Below are positions 1-5,629 of a stretch of 9,966 nucleotides of DNA, piece after piece. The translations under genes were made by a program, and so were the position numbers. The notes below the pieces were generated by a model. The model was not told where the DNA came from. It ran no database searches and saw only the letters and a program-made list of their open reading frames with translations. Where the stretch lies: contig JAGGTO010000019.1 of assembly GCA_021163705.1 (NCBI GenBank), positions 1 to 9,966 of the forward strand, written 5' to 3'. Within the stretch, counting starts at the first letter, position 1; every line of letters begins with the position of its first letter. The DNA is from Thermoplasmata archaeon. GTDB taxonomy: Archaea; Thermoplasmatota; Thermoplasmata; Thermoplasmatales; Aciduliprofundaceae.

Positions 1-3
1 ATG

Positions 4-11
4 TTTTAATT
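4..11 (+). promoter_or_regulatory. TATA-like element for the gamma-carbonic anhydrase-like gene
   Basis: The T/A-rich run TTTTAATT lies with its centre about 25 nt before the ATG at position 32. This is the spacing seen between TATA boxes and start codons of other leaderless genes in this window. It favours the ATG at 32 over the one at 17. The region is AT-rich and at the window edge, so the call is tentative. Confidence 0.4.
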
Positions 12-31
12 TTTTAATGCCATACCCTCTT

Positions 32-538
32 ATGAAATTAAAGCCAAAAATTCATCCTTCCGTGTATATTGCACCCACTGCAGTGATAATCGGGGATGTG
101 GAGATTGAGGAAGGTGCAAGTATATGGGATGGTGCAGTTATAAGGGGAGATGTTGCCCCAATAAAAATAGGGAAAAATACCAATGTGCAGGATAACGCTG
201 TGATACATGTGGATTATGAGCAGCCCACAGTAATAGGAGAAAATGTCACAATAGGACATCTCGCCATTGTTCATGCTGCTAAGGTGGGCAACAATGTGAT
301 CATTGGAATCCATGCTGTAGTGTTAAACGATGCAGAAATTGGGGATGGCTCAGTGATAGGTGCCGGAGCAGTAGTAACTCCCGGAACAAAAATTCCACCA
401 AAGAGCCTTGTGCTTGGAGTTCCCGGAAAGATAGTGAGACAGGGAGAGGATATAGAAAAGATGGCAATAGAAAATGGGATCGTATATCAAAAGCTAAGAG
501 ACGAGCATCGCTCAGGAAGATATGAGAGGATAGGGTAA
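32..538 (+). CDS. gamma-carbonic anhydrase-like hexapeptide-repeat protein
   Basis: Left-handed parallel beta-helix protein of the gamma-carbonic anhydrase/PaaY/CaiE group, probably a cytosolic trimer with a metal site between subunits. Repeated [IV]G-x4 turns run through most of the protein (IGDVEIEEGASI, IGENVTIGH, VGNNVIIG, IGDGSVIGAGAVV). The three metal-binding histidines are present at H59 (AVIHVD), H76 (TIGH) and H81 (IVHAA), counted from the ATG at 32. The C-terminal VLGVPGKIVR motif is typical of the family. The product is 168 aa, normal for the family. An ATG at 17 in the same frame would add five residues; I prefer 32 because a TATA-like element lies about 25 nt upstream and no ribosome binding site is seen. 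The 3' end overlaps the convergent receiver gene by 27 nt. Family members include true CO2 hydratases and acyl-CoA-related proteins, so the substrate is unproven. Confidence 0.88.
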   Translation: MKLKPKIHPSVYIAPTAVIIGDVEIEEGASIWDGAVIRGDVAPIKIGKNTNVQDNAVIHVDYEQPTVIGENVTIGHLAIVHAAKVGNNVIIGIHAVVLNDAEIGDGSVIGAGAVVTPGTKIPPKSLVLGVPGKIVRQGEDIEKMAIENGIVYQKLRDEHRSGRYERIG

Positions 539-880
539 ATCCTTGCTCTTCTTCAATTCTTCGTATTTTACTATGAATTCATCAAGTTCAAAAGGAGGTG
601 TGAATATTGCTTCTACGCTATTTTTTATAGAGTTCACCACATTTTTATCCGGAGAGATCCACATTATTTTGGCCTGAGGGTTGAGCATCTTTATAAGATT
701 TGCAAGGTCCACATCCTCCGGATTTTGAGATAATATCACCGCTATCCTTGGTTTTTTTATCCTGTATATCTTTATGATGTCCTCCGCATTTTTGGCGAAA
801 TAAAGGTTGCTACCCTTGAATATGAGGCCGTAAATTTTTCGCATAGATAGCCCATGCTCTATTATGAGGACATCACTCAT
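512..880 (-). CDS. stand-alone degenerate response-regulator receiver (CheY-like) protein
   Basis: A 122-aa protein with the beta/alpha order of a receiver domain: VLIIEH (beta1), a helix near MRKIYGLIF, AKNAEDIIKIYRIKKP (helix 2), RIAVIL (beta3), AKIMWIS (beta4) and AIFTPPFELDEFI (beta5 and last helix). The phosphorylation chemistry appears lost. The acidic pair after beta1 is E8-H9, the phospho-acceptor aspartate position after beta3 is S51, and the conserved lysine before the proline-phenylalanine is P95, although P96-F97 is kept. It would therefore not act as a normal phosphorylated switch; a protein-interaction role is an inference. No DNA-binding or output domain is attached. The gene ends inside the gamma-carbonic anhydrase-like gene and is read from its own apparently leaderless promoter. 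Being a genuine gene is supported by the fold match, the promoter and the fill of the gap; the family call rests on pattern only. Confidence 0.75.
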   Translation of the reverse strand: MSDVLIIEHGLSMRKIYGLIFKGSNLYFAKNAEDIIKIYRIKKPRIAVILSQNPEDVDLANLIKMLNPQAKIMWISPDKNVVNSIKNSVEAIFTPPFELDEFIVKYEELKKSKDLPYPLISS

Positions 881-903
881 GATTCTTATTTGTGATTCTT
901 ACC

Positions 904-911
904 TCTTAAAT
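904..911 (-). promoter_or_regulatory. TATA box of the receiver-domain gene
   Basis: On the minus strand an ATTTAAGA element is preceded by a purine-rich BRE-like stretch (GGGAAAG). Its centre is about 27 nt before the ATG at 880, so transcription probably starts at or next to the start codon. No ribosome binding site is seen. Confidence 0.5.
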
Positions 912-961
912 CTTTCCCTGTGCTTACCTAGATGGATTATCACAAAGTGAAGTAGGCCAAC

Positions 962-972
962 ATATTTTTATA
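962..972 (+). promoter_or_regulatory. TATA box of the tsaC-map operon
   Basis: The run ATATTTTTATA lies 16-26 nt before the TTG at 988 and 22-32 nt before the in-frame GTG at 994. It fits an archaeal promoter giving a leaderless transcript. The exact centre is ambiguous, so it does not settle which of the two start codons is used. Confidence 0.55.
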
Positions 973-987
973 TCTCCACCACTATCT

Positions 988-1563
988 TTGGATGTGATTC
1001 TTCCCTGTACTAAAGAAAGTGTGAATAAGATTGCCGAGTATGCTAAAGTCAGACCGGTGGTAATTCCAACGGATACCCTTTATGGTCTCTGCATGAGCAT
1101 TGAGGGGGATATATCCATAGTATATCGATTGAAGAGAAGGGATTTGAAAAAGCCAATTCCAATAGGGGTGGCGAGTATTGAGATGATGGAAAATTTGGGA
1201 TATTTGGATGAGAGGGCAAAGAGACTGGTATACGAGTTCATGCCAGGCCCTCTAACCATAGTTGTTAGAGCCAGGAAAAGGATACTGGGATGGGAAAAGA
1301 TAGCTCTGAGAATACCCAATCATCCGATACCTCTTGCACTTATGAATAGGGTGGGGGCAATAACTCTCACAAGTGCCAACATAAGCGGAGAGAAGGCGCC
1401 TGTAAGCATAGAGGATACCATGAAGATAAATGTAAAATACCGCATAGATTGTGGTAAATTGAGGGGCATACCTTCTACAGTTGTAGACTTAACACAGGGG
1501 GTTAAGTTAATAAGGGAAGGTGCAATATCCTATTCTCAAATTCTTCAAGTTCTGGAGGAATGA
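988..1563 (+). CDS. tsaC: threonylcarbamoyl-AMP synthase (TsaC/Sua5/YrdC family)
   Basis: Makes threonylcarbamoyl-AMP from threonine, bicarbonate and ATP, the first step of t6A37 formation in ANN-decoding tRNAs; the KEOPS/Kae1 complex then transfers the group in archaea. Family motifs are in order: PTDTLYGL (27-34), KRRDLKKP (49-56), FMPGPLT (84-90), LRIP (107-110), TSANISG (128-134), PSTVVD (162-167) and IREGAI (175-180). At 191 aa it is the short TsaC form without the extra C-terminal Sua5 domain. The start is uncertain: TTG at 988 gives the longest form, while GTG at 994 lies about 26 nt after the TATA centre and would shorten it by two residues. No ribosome binding site is visible. Its TGA overlaps the possible upstream ATG of the aminopeptidase gene, so the two are cotranscribed. 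Confidence 0.93.
   Translation: MDVILPCTKESVNKIAEYAKVRPVVIPTDTLYGLCMSIEGDISIVYRLKRRDLKKPIPIGVASIEMMENLGYLDERAKRLVYEFMPGPLTIVVRARKRILGWEKIALRIPNHPIPLALMNRVGAITLTSANISGEKAPVSIEDTMKINVKYRIDCGKLRGIPSTVVDLTQGVKLIREGAISYSQILQVLEE
1554..1558 (+). promoter_or_regulatory. ribosome binding site GGAGG that decides the map start
   Basis: GGAGG sits at the very end of tsaC. It leaves only 1 nt before the ATG at 1560 but 7 nt before the ATG at 1566. Only the second has a workable Shine-Dalgarno spacing, so translation of the aminopeptidase should begin at 1566. Confidence 0.7.
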
Positions 1564-1565
1564 GC

Positions 1566-2429
1566 ATGGACATCAAAAAGTATCTGGAAGCTGGGAAAAT
1601 TGGCAAGGAAGCCAGAGAATATGGAAAGGAGCTCATAAAGGAAGGCGTATCTTATTATGATGTGGCTGAGAAGGTGGAGAAATACATAAGAGATTCTGGT
1701 GCGTTGCCTGCATTTCCTGTGAATTTATCCGTGAATAACATCGCTGCGCATTATTCCCCAATAAAGGGAGATAATCTCTACTTTAGAAAAGGGGATGTTG
1801 TGAAGCTCGATCTTGGGGCACATATAGATGGCTATATATCAGATACGGCTGTAACTGTTGAAGTAGGTACAAATAAATGGGGAGATCTTATTGAAGCCTC
1901 AGCTGAGGCTTTAAACAATGTTATAAAGGCCATAAGGCCGGGGATAACCACATCGGAAATAGGGAAAATTGTTGAGACGACACTGAGTTTTTATGGGTAC
2001 AATCCCATTAGAAATCTCACAGGTCATGGATTGGGAAGGTACGATCTCCATCATGGATTATCTATACCGAATTATGATGATGGAAGCTCAACAAAGATTC
2101 TTCCGGGAATGGCTTTTGCAATAGAGCCCTTTGCCACAAACGGTAGGGGATATGTCCGTGAGGGTAAAGGTGGAAACATATATATCTTCAGAAAACGAGA
2201 GAATTTGAAAGGAATCTATAAGGAAATGTTCCAGGAATTTAAAGCACTACCATTCGCTGCCAGATGGTGCACACATTACGAAAATTATCAATCTCTTTTG
2301 AGAAAGGGAAGCTTGCTGGGAATTCTGTATCACTTCCCAATTCTCCAGGAGAGAAAAAGGTTTATGGTGGCACAGACCGAGCACACAATACTCTTAACTC
2401 AGGATGAGGTTATTGTGACCACCAGATAA
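1566..2429 (+). CDS. map: methionine aminopeptidase, archaeal type II
   Basis: Removes the initiator methionine from nascent proteins in the cytosol using two metal ions. Counting from the ATG at 1566 (287 aa), the metal ligands are D82 (KLDLG), D93 (YISDTAV), H154 (TGHGLG), E187 (AIEPF) and E272 (QTEHT). H62 (AAHYSP) and H162 (DLHHG) match the conserved active-site histidines. D82, D93 and E187 coincide with the numbering I recall for the Pyrococcus enzyme, which supports this start. A helical insertion of about 60 residues between E187 and E272 marks it as type II. An in-frame ATG at 1560 overlaps the tsaC stop codon but is too close to the GGAGG site. It is the second gene of the tsaC operon and ends 1 nt before the convergent ftsZ stop codon. 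Confidence 0.97.
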   Translation: MDIKKYLEAGKIGKEAREYGKELIKEGVSYYDVAEKVEKYIRDSGALPAFPVNLSVNNIAAHYSPIKGDNLYFRKGDVVKLDLGAHIDGYISDTAVTVEVGTNKWGDLIEASAEALNNVIKAIRPGITTSEIGKIVETTLSFYGYNPIRNLTGHGLGRYDLHHGLSIPNYDDGSSTKILPGMAFAIEPFATNGRGYVREGKGGNIYIFRKRENLKGIYKEMFQEFKALPFAARWCTHYENYQSLLRKGSLLGILYHFPILQERKRFMVAQTEHTILLTQDEVIVTTR

Positions 2430-2430
2430 A

Positions 2431-3477
2431 TTATGAGACAATGGAAATGAGATCCTGGAGCATATTCGGCTCCATTCTTACCTCTTTTCTTGGTGCATAG
2501 GGAGTATGCACACCTGTGAGAATTGTTGTAATTTTTAGCTTCTTGGTGTACGCATTATCTATTCTCGCACCTATCTTTACCTCCGCATCCTCTCTTATTC
2601 CAGAGGTTATCCCCTCCGCAATTTTGTACACTGTGTGGAGTGTCATATCTGAGCCTCCAGTTATGTGAATAAGCGCACCAGTTGCACCTTTGTAATCTAT
2701 ATCCATCAGGGGATTGTTGAGGGTATCCATCACTGCATCCTGAGGTGTGTAGTAATTTCCCTCTCCGTACAGAATGGTTGATGTACCACCGTTTCTCATT
2801 ATCGCCACGAGATCCGAGAAATCGATATTCATAAGGGAAGGGAGCGTCACAGTTTCTGCAAGGTTCTTTATCACATCCCCTATTAGATAGTCCATAATGG
2901 CGAAGGCTTTTACTAGGGGCAATTTGGGAGCCAGTTCAAGAAGGCGATTATTATCAAGCACTATAACCGTATTGGCATATTTTCTGAATCTCTCGATGGA
3001 AGTTTCAGCGATATTCCATCTCTTCTTTCCCTCAGCTTTGAATGGCATGGTGACCATTGATACCACAAGTGCCCCTGTTTCTTTCGCAATTTCATTTATT
3101 ACAGGCCCCGCTCCACTGCCTGTCCCTCCTCCAAGTCCTGCAAGCGTGAAAATTATATCCGCACCATCCAGAATATTATAAATTTCCTTTGCGGCAAGCT
3201 GTGCAACCTGTTCACCTATCTCAGGATTTCCACCAGTTCCTCCACCTTGAAGTATTTTCTCTCCCAGTAATACTTTTTTATGTGCATTTACAATCGAAAA
3301 ATGTGTCTTGTCAGTATTTATTGCTATCAATTCCGCATTTATCCCTTGCTTACTTAACCTCGTTATACTGTTACATCCTCCACCTCCAATGCCAACTACC
3401 TTTATCCTTATTCCCGTTTCCGGTCTCTGCCCATAATCAAGAGCAAGAGCATCCCTAACAAGATATTCCAGTCCCAT
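2431..3477 (-). CDS. ftsZ: cell division GTPase FtsZ, archaeal FtsZ2-like
   Basis: Tubulin-like GTPase that polymerises into the division ring at mid-cell. The 348-aa product has the N-terminal nucleotide loop VGIGGGGCN (28-36), the tubulin/FtsZ signature GGGTGSGAGP (116-125), VLDNNRLLE (173-181), and a T7 synergy loop N217-I-D219-F-S-D222 with all three residues needed for GTP hydrolysis between subunits. The IAINTDK-H, DNNRLL and PSLMNIDF segments resemble archaeal FtsZ2 more than FtsZ1; that subtype call is from memory of family members. The C-terminus is short (ends LQDLISIVS) with no long linker. The reading frame stays open upstream to 3666, but that stretch contains the promoter and part of gapA. 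The ATG at 3477 follows a GGTGG ribosome binding site and begins the conserved protein. A palindromic element overlaps its promoter. Confidence 0.95.
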   Translation of the reverse strand: MGLEYLVRDALALDYGQRPETGIRIKVVGIGGGGCNSITRLSKQGINAELIAINTDKTHFSIVNAHKKVLLGEKILQGGGTGGNPEIGEQVAQLAAKEIYNILDGADIIFTLAGLGGGTGSGAGPVINEIAKETGALVVSMVTMPFKAEGKKRWNIAETSIERFRKYANTVIVLDNNRLLELAPKLPLVKAFAIMDYLIGDVIKNLAETVTLPSLMNIDFSDLVAIMRNGGTSTILYGEGNYYTPQDAVMDTLNNPLMDIDYKGATGALIHITGGSDMTLHTVYKIAEGITSGIREDAEVKIGARIDNAYTKKLKITTILTGVHTPYAPRKEVRMEPNMLQDLISIVS

Positions 3478-3482
3478 ACTTA

Positions 3483-3487
3483 CCACC
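3483..3487 (-). promoter_or_regulatory. ftsZ ribosome binding site
   Basis: On the minus strand GGTGG lies 5 nt before the ATG at 3477. Together with the TATA box near 3530 it implies a leader of roughly 26 nt, so ftsZ, unlike most genes here, appears to have a true 5' untranslated region. This site rules out the longer upstream reading frame as the translated protein. Confidence 0.65.
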
Positions 3488-3492
3488 TGACC

Positions 3493-3507
3493 TATGTCTG
3501 ACAAATA
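3493..3507. repeat. upstream-of-ftsZ operator-like repeat, copy 1
   Basis: TATGTCTGACA followed by A-ATA matches copy 2 (3515-3529) at 14 of 15 positions. The inner TGTC-T-GACA is an inverted repeat with 4-bp arms around a single base. It falls at, and just downstream of, the transcription start expected from the ftsZ TATA box. Confidence 0.65.
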
Positions 3508-3510
3508 ACA

Positions 3511-3531
3511 TATATATGTCTGACATATATA
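3511..3531. promoter_or_regulatory. perfect 21-bp palindrome over the ftsZ promoter (operator-like copy 2)
   Basis: The arm TATATATGTC, a single central T, then GACATATATA forms a perfect inverted repeat with 10-bp arms. The core TGTCTGACA is repeated in copy 1, whose equivalent base is 22 bp away, about two helical turns. The palindrome runs into the ftsZ TATA box (3526-3533), so a bound regulator would be expected to block TBP/TFB or polymerase. Which protein binds is unknown. Confidence 0.65.
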
Positions 3532-3533
3532 AA
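3526..3533 (-). promoter_or_regulatory. TATA box of ftsZ
   Basis: On the minus strand TTTATATA is preceded by CGAAAGG, a good BRE-like element. Transcription would start near 3503-3504, leaving a leader of about 26 nt with the GGTGG site. Confidence 0.6.
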
Positions 3534-3563
3534 CCTTTCGCAGAAAATTACCAATCGGAAAAG

Positions 3564-3572
3564 TATTAAATA
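3564..3572 (+). promoter_or_regulatory. TATA box of the GAPDH gene
   Basis: TATTAAATA, preceded by the purine-rich CGGAAAAG, lies about 36 nt before the ATG at 3604. Transcription starting 25-26 nt downstream gives a leader of about 10 nt, just enough to hold the GGTGAT site at 3593-3598. Confidence 0.5.
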
Positions 3573-3592
3573 GGGAGTTGGGATTAAGCCAT

Positions 3593-3598
3593 GGTGAT
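3593..3598 (+). promoter_or_regulatory. ribosome binding site GGTGAT of the GAPDH gene
   Basis: GGTGAT matches the archaeal anti-Shine-Dalgarno complement and lies 5 nt before the ATG at 3604. Two other ATGs nearby (3591 and 3600) are in a different frame from GAPDH, so this spacing helps identify the real start. Confidence 0.6.
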
Positions 3599-3603
3599 AA
3601 TGG

Positions 3604-4602
3604 ATGGTGAAAGTTGCCATTAACGGATTTGGGAGAATAGGAAGACTGTTTTTCCGTGTGGCGCACAAGGATCTGGAGATTGTGGCAATCAATGACATTA
3701 CTGATGCAAAGACCTTAGCACATCTTTTAAAATATGATACGAATTATGGAAGATTTGAGGGGGAGGTAGAATACACGGATAATTCCATAATTGTAAATGG
3801 CAAGGAAATAAGAGTGTTCAGTGAAAGAGACCCGGAGAAATTGCCATGGAAAGAGCTTGATGTGGATATTGTAATTGAGAGCACCGGTGTTTTCCGCTCA
3901 AGAGATAAAGCGGCAAAGCACTTAAAAGCTGGGTCAAAAAAGGTTATAATAGCAGCACCTTCCAAAGGAGAGCCTGCAGATATCACCATAGTTATGGGTG
4001 TTAATCATGAGAAATACGATGCTGATAAGCATGATGTCATTTCCAATGCCTCTTGCACTACCAACTGTCTTGCTCCCGTAGCCAAGGTTTTGCATGAGAA
4101 TTTTGGAATAAAATATGCCCTCATGACTACTGTTCATTCTTACACAAATGATCAGAGACTTCTTGATTTACCTCATAAGGATTTGCGAAGAGCAAGGGCT
4201 GCGGCTATGAATATGATACCCACAACTACAGGAGCAGCAAGTGCCATAGGTCTGGTACTTCCCGATCTTGATGGAAAGATGCATGGTATATCAATACGTG
4301 TGCCAACAAGTACGGTTTCCATAGTGGATCTTGTGGCTGAGGTGGATGCAGAACCATCTGAGGATGATGTGCGTCAGGCATTCAAGAAAGCTGCTGATAA
4401 TGAATTGAAAGGAATTTTACAATATGTGGACGAACCCCTTGTATCATCAGATTTCAAGGGCAATCCCTTCAGTGCCATATACGATGCACTTGAAACATAT
4501 GTTCGAGGAAATCTTGTGAAGGTTCTTGCATGGTACGATAATGAATATGGCTATTCGTGCAGATTGAAGGACCTTGCTCTCTACATCTCCAAATTCCTCT
4601 AA
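3604..4602 (+). CDS. gap: NAD-dependent glyceraldehyde-3-phosphate dehydrogenase, bacterial-type (class I)
   Basis: Oxidises glyceraldehyde 3-phosphate to 1,3-bisphosphoglycerate with phosphate and NAD, or the reverse in gluconeogenesis. The 332-aa product has the Rossmann motif INGFGRIGR (6-14), D31 in AINDIT (NAD-preferring), STGVF (93-97), the catalytic SNASCTTNC (147-155) with C151, H178 in TTVHSYT, the LDLPHKDLRRARAAA segment (187-201), GAASAIGLVLP, and the C-terminal WYDNEYGYSCR. These are hallmarks of the bacterial/eukaryotic enzyme. The usual archaeal GAPDH is a distinct class with little sequence similarity, so a bacterial origin by gene transfer is likely. The gene reads divergently from ftsZ, has its own TATA box and ribosome binding site, and is followed 50 nt later by radA. 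Its base composition does not look different from its neighbours, so any transfer is probably old. Confidence 0.97.
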   Translation: MVKVAINGFGRIGRLFFRVAHKDLEIVAINDITDAKTLAHLLKYDTNYGRFEGEVEYTDNSIIVNGKEIRVFSERDPEKLPWKELDVDIVIESTGVFRSRDKAAKHLKAGSKKVIIAAPSKGEPADITIVMGVNHEKYDADKHDVISNASCTTNCLAPVAKVLHENFGIKYALMTTVHSYTNDQRLLDLPHKDLRRARAAAMNMIPTTTGAASAIGLVLPDLDGKMHGISIRVPTSTVSIVDLVAEVDAEPSEDDVRQAFKKAADNELKGILQYVDEPLVSSDFKGNPFSAIYDALETYVRGNLVKVLAWYDNEYGYSCRLKDLALYISKFL

Positions 4603-4616
4603 ACTATCAGAAAAAA

Positions 4617-4624
4617 TTAATTAA
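4617..4624 (+). promoter_or_regulatory. possible TATA box of radA
   Basis: TTAATTAA within an A/T-rich run downstream of the GAPDH stop codon would place transcription start near 4646. That leaves 7 nt before the ATG at 4653. It suggests radA can be transcribed separately, although read-through from the GAPDH gene 50 nt upstream is also possible. Confidence 0.35.
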
Positions 4625-4652
4625 CCATGAGATATGATGATAAAATTAGGTG

Positions 4653-5621
4653 ATGGGTTTGGTCAAAAAGGATGAGAAGAAAGACTATACTATCGAGGAT
4701 TTGCCAGGTGTAGGTGAAGCAACCGCAGAAAAATTAAGAGAGGCAGGTTACACGGATCTTCTGGAGCTTGCTGTAGCATCCCCGAAGGATCTTGCAGAGA
4801 AGGCTGGAATTGGTGCGGGCACGGCGCAGAAAATCATTGCGGCTGCTCGGAAATATGCAAATGTGGGTGATTTCGAGACGGGAGATATAATATTCGAGAG
4901 AAGAAAGAAAATAGTGAGGTTGAGCACAGGATCAAAAGCCTTAGATAATCTTCTCGGTGGAGGACTTGAAACTCAGGCAATTACAGAATTTTTTGGAGAG
5001 TTTGGCTCAGGGAAAACCCAGATAATGCATCAGCTTGCCGTGAATGTTCAGCTCCCTGTGGAAAAGGGTGGGCTGGAGGGACATGCCGTTTTCATAGATA
5101 CCGAGAACACCTTCAGACCTGAGAGGATAAAGCAGATGGCCGAAGCATTGGGCTTAGATCCCATTGAAACTCTGAAGAATATTCATGTAGCCAGAGCTTT
5201 TAACTCTAGTCATCAAATGCTTCTGGTTGAAAAAGCAAAAGAGCTTGCAGAAAAATATCCTATACGGCTTCTCATAGTGGATTCTCTCACAGCACATTTT
5301 CGTGTGGAATATGTGGGAAGAGGCACGCTTCACGAGAGACAGCAACTGCTCAACAAGCATATGCATGACCTATTGCAATTTGCGGATGTTCATAATGCAG
5401 TGATAGCGGTTACTAATCAAGTTGCAGCAAATGTGGGTATAATGTTTGGGGATCCAACGCAGCCCATTGGAGGACACATAGTTGGACATACCGCCACATA
5501 TAGGGTATATCTGCGAAGAGGCAAAGGTGGTAAGAGAATAGGAAGACTTATAGACTCACCCTGTCTTCCAGAGGGAGAGGTGGTTTTCAAAATCACTCCA
5601 GAAGGAGTTAAGGATGCTTAA
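4653..5621 (+). CDS. radA: DNA repair and recombination protein RadA
   Basis: Archaeal RecA/Rad51-family recombinase that forms filaments on single-stranded DNA and catalyses strand exchange. The N-terminal helix-hairpin-helix domain begins at IEDLPGVGEATAEKL (residues 15-29) and is followed by a linker to GDFETGDI, the polymerisation-motif region. Then come STGSKALDNLLGGGLETQ, Walker A GEFGSGKTQ, the FIDTENTFRPERI motif, HVARAFNSSHQ, Walker B LLIVDSLTAHFR, and TNQVAAN in the L2 region. The C-terminus is IGGHIVGHTATYRVYLRRGKGG with LPEGE. At about 322 aa it is of usual length. The start is uncertain: GTG 4650, ATG 4653 and TTG 4659 are in frame. A GGTGAT motif (4649-4654) overlaps the ATG but is 4 nt before the TTG. 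The gene ends 8 nt before the convergent cysS stop codon. Confidence 0.97.
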   Translation: MGLVKKDEKKDYTIEDLPGVGEATAEKLREAGYTDLLELAVASPKDLAEKAGIGAGTAQKIIAAARKYANVGDFETGDIIFERRKKIVRLSTGSKALDNLLGGGLETQAITEFFGEFGSGKTQIMHQLAVNVQLPVEKGGLEGHAVFIDTENTFRPERIKQMAEALGLDPIETLKNIHVARAFNSSHQMLLVEKAKELAEKYPIRLLIVDSLTAHFRVEYVGRGTLHERQQLLNKHMHDLLQFADVHNAVIAVTNQVAANVGIMFGDPTQPIGGHIVGHTATYRVYLRRGKGGKRIGRLIDSPCLPEGEVVFKITPEGVKDA

Positions 5622-5629
5622 TTTGAAAA

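Noticed and set aside
17..31. Upstream ATG of the carbonic anhydrase-like gene
   Set aside because: It lies only about 10 nt after the TATA-like run and would be upstream of the expected transcription start; kept only as an alternative.
881..987. Possible small RNA or tRNA in the divergent spacer
   Set aside because: No cloverleaf, T-loop motif or stable hairpin was found; the spacer is explained by two promoters.
1501..1512. The 12-base word GTTAAGTTAATA shared with the M23-like gene near 7820
   Set aside because: Both copies are coding (V-K-L-I) in unrelated genes; short AT-rich matches like this are expected by chance.
1560..1565. ATG at 1560 as start of map
   Set aside because: Only 1 nt separates it from GGAGG; the ATG at 1566 has 7 nt and restores conserved residue numbering.
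3478..3666. N-terminal extension of ftsZ by 63 residues
   Set aside because: The extension is compositionally unlike FtsZ, covers the TATA box and palindrome and runs into the GAPDH gene; the GGTGG site places the start at 3477.
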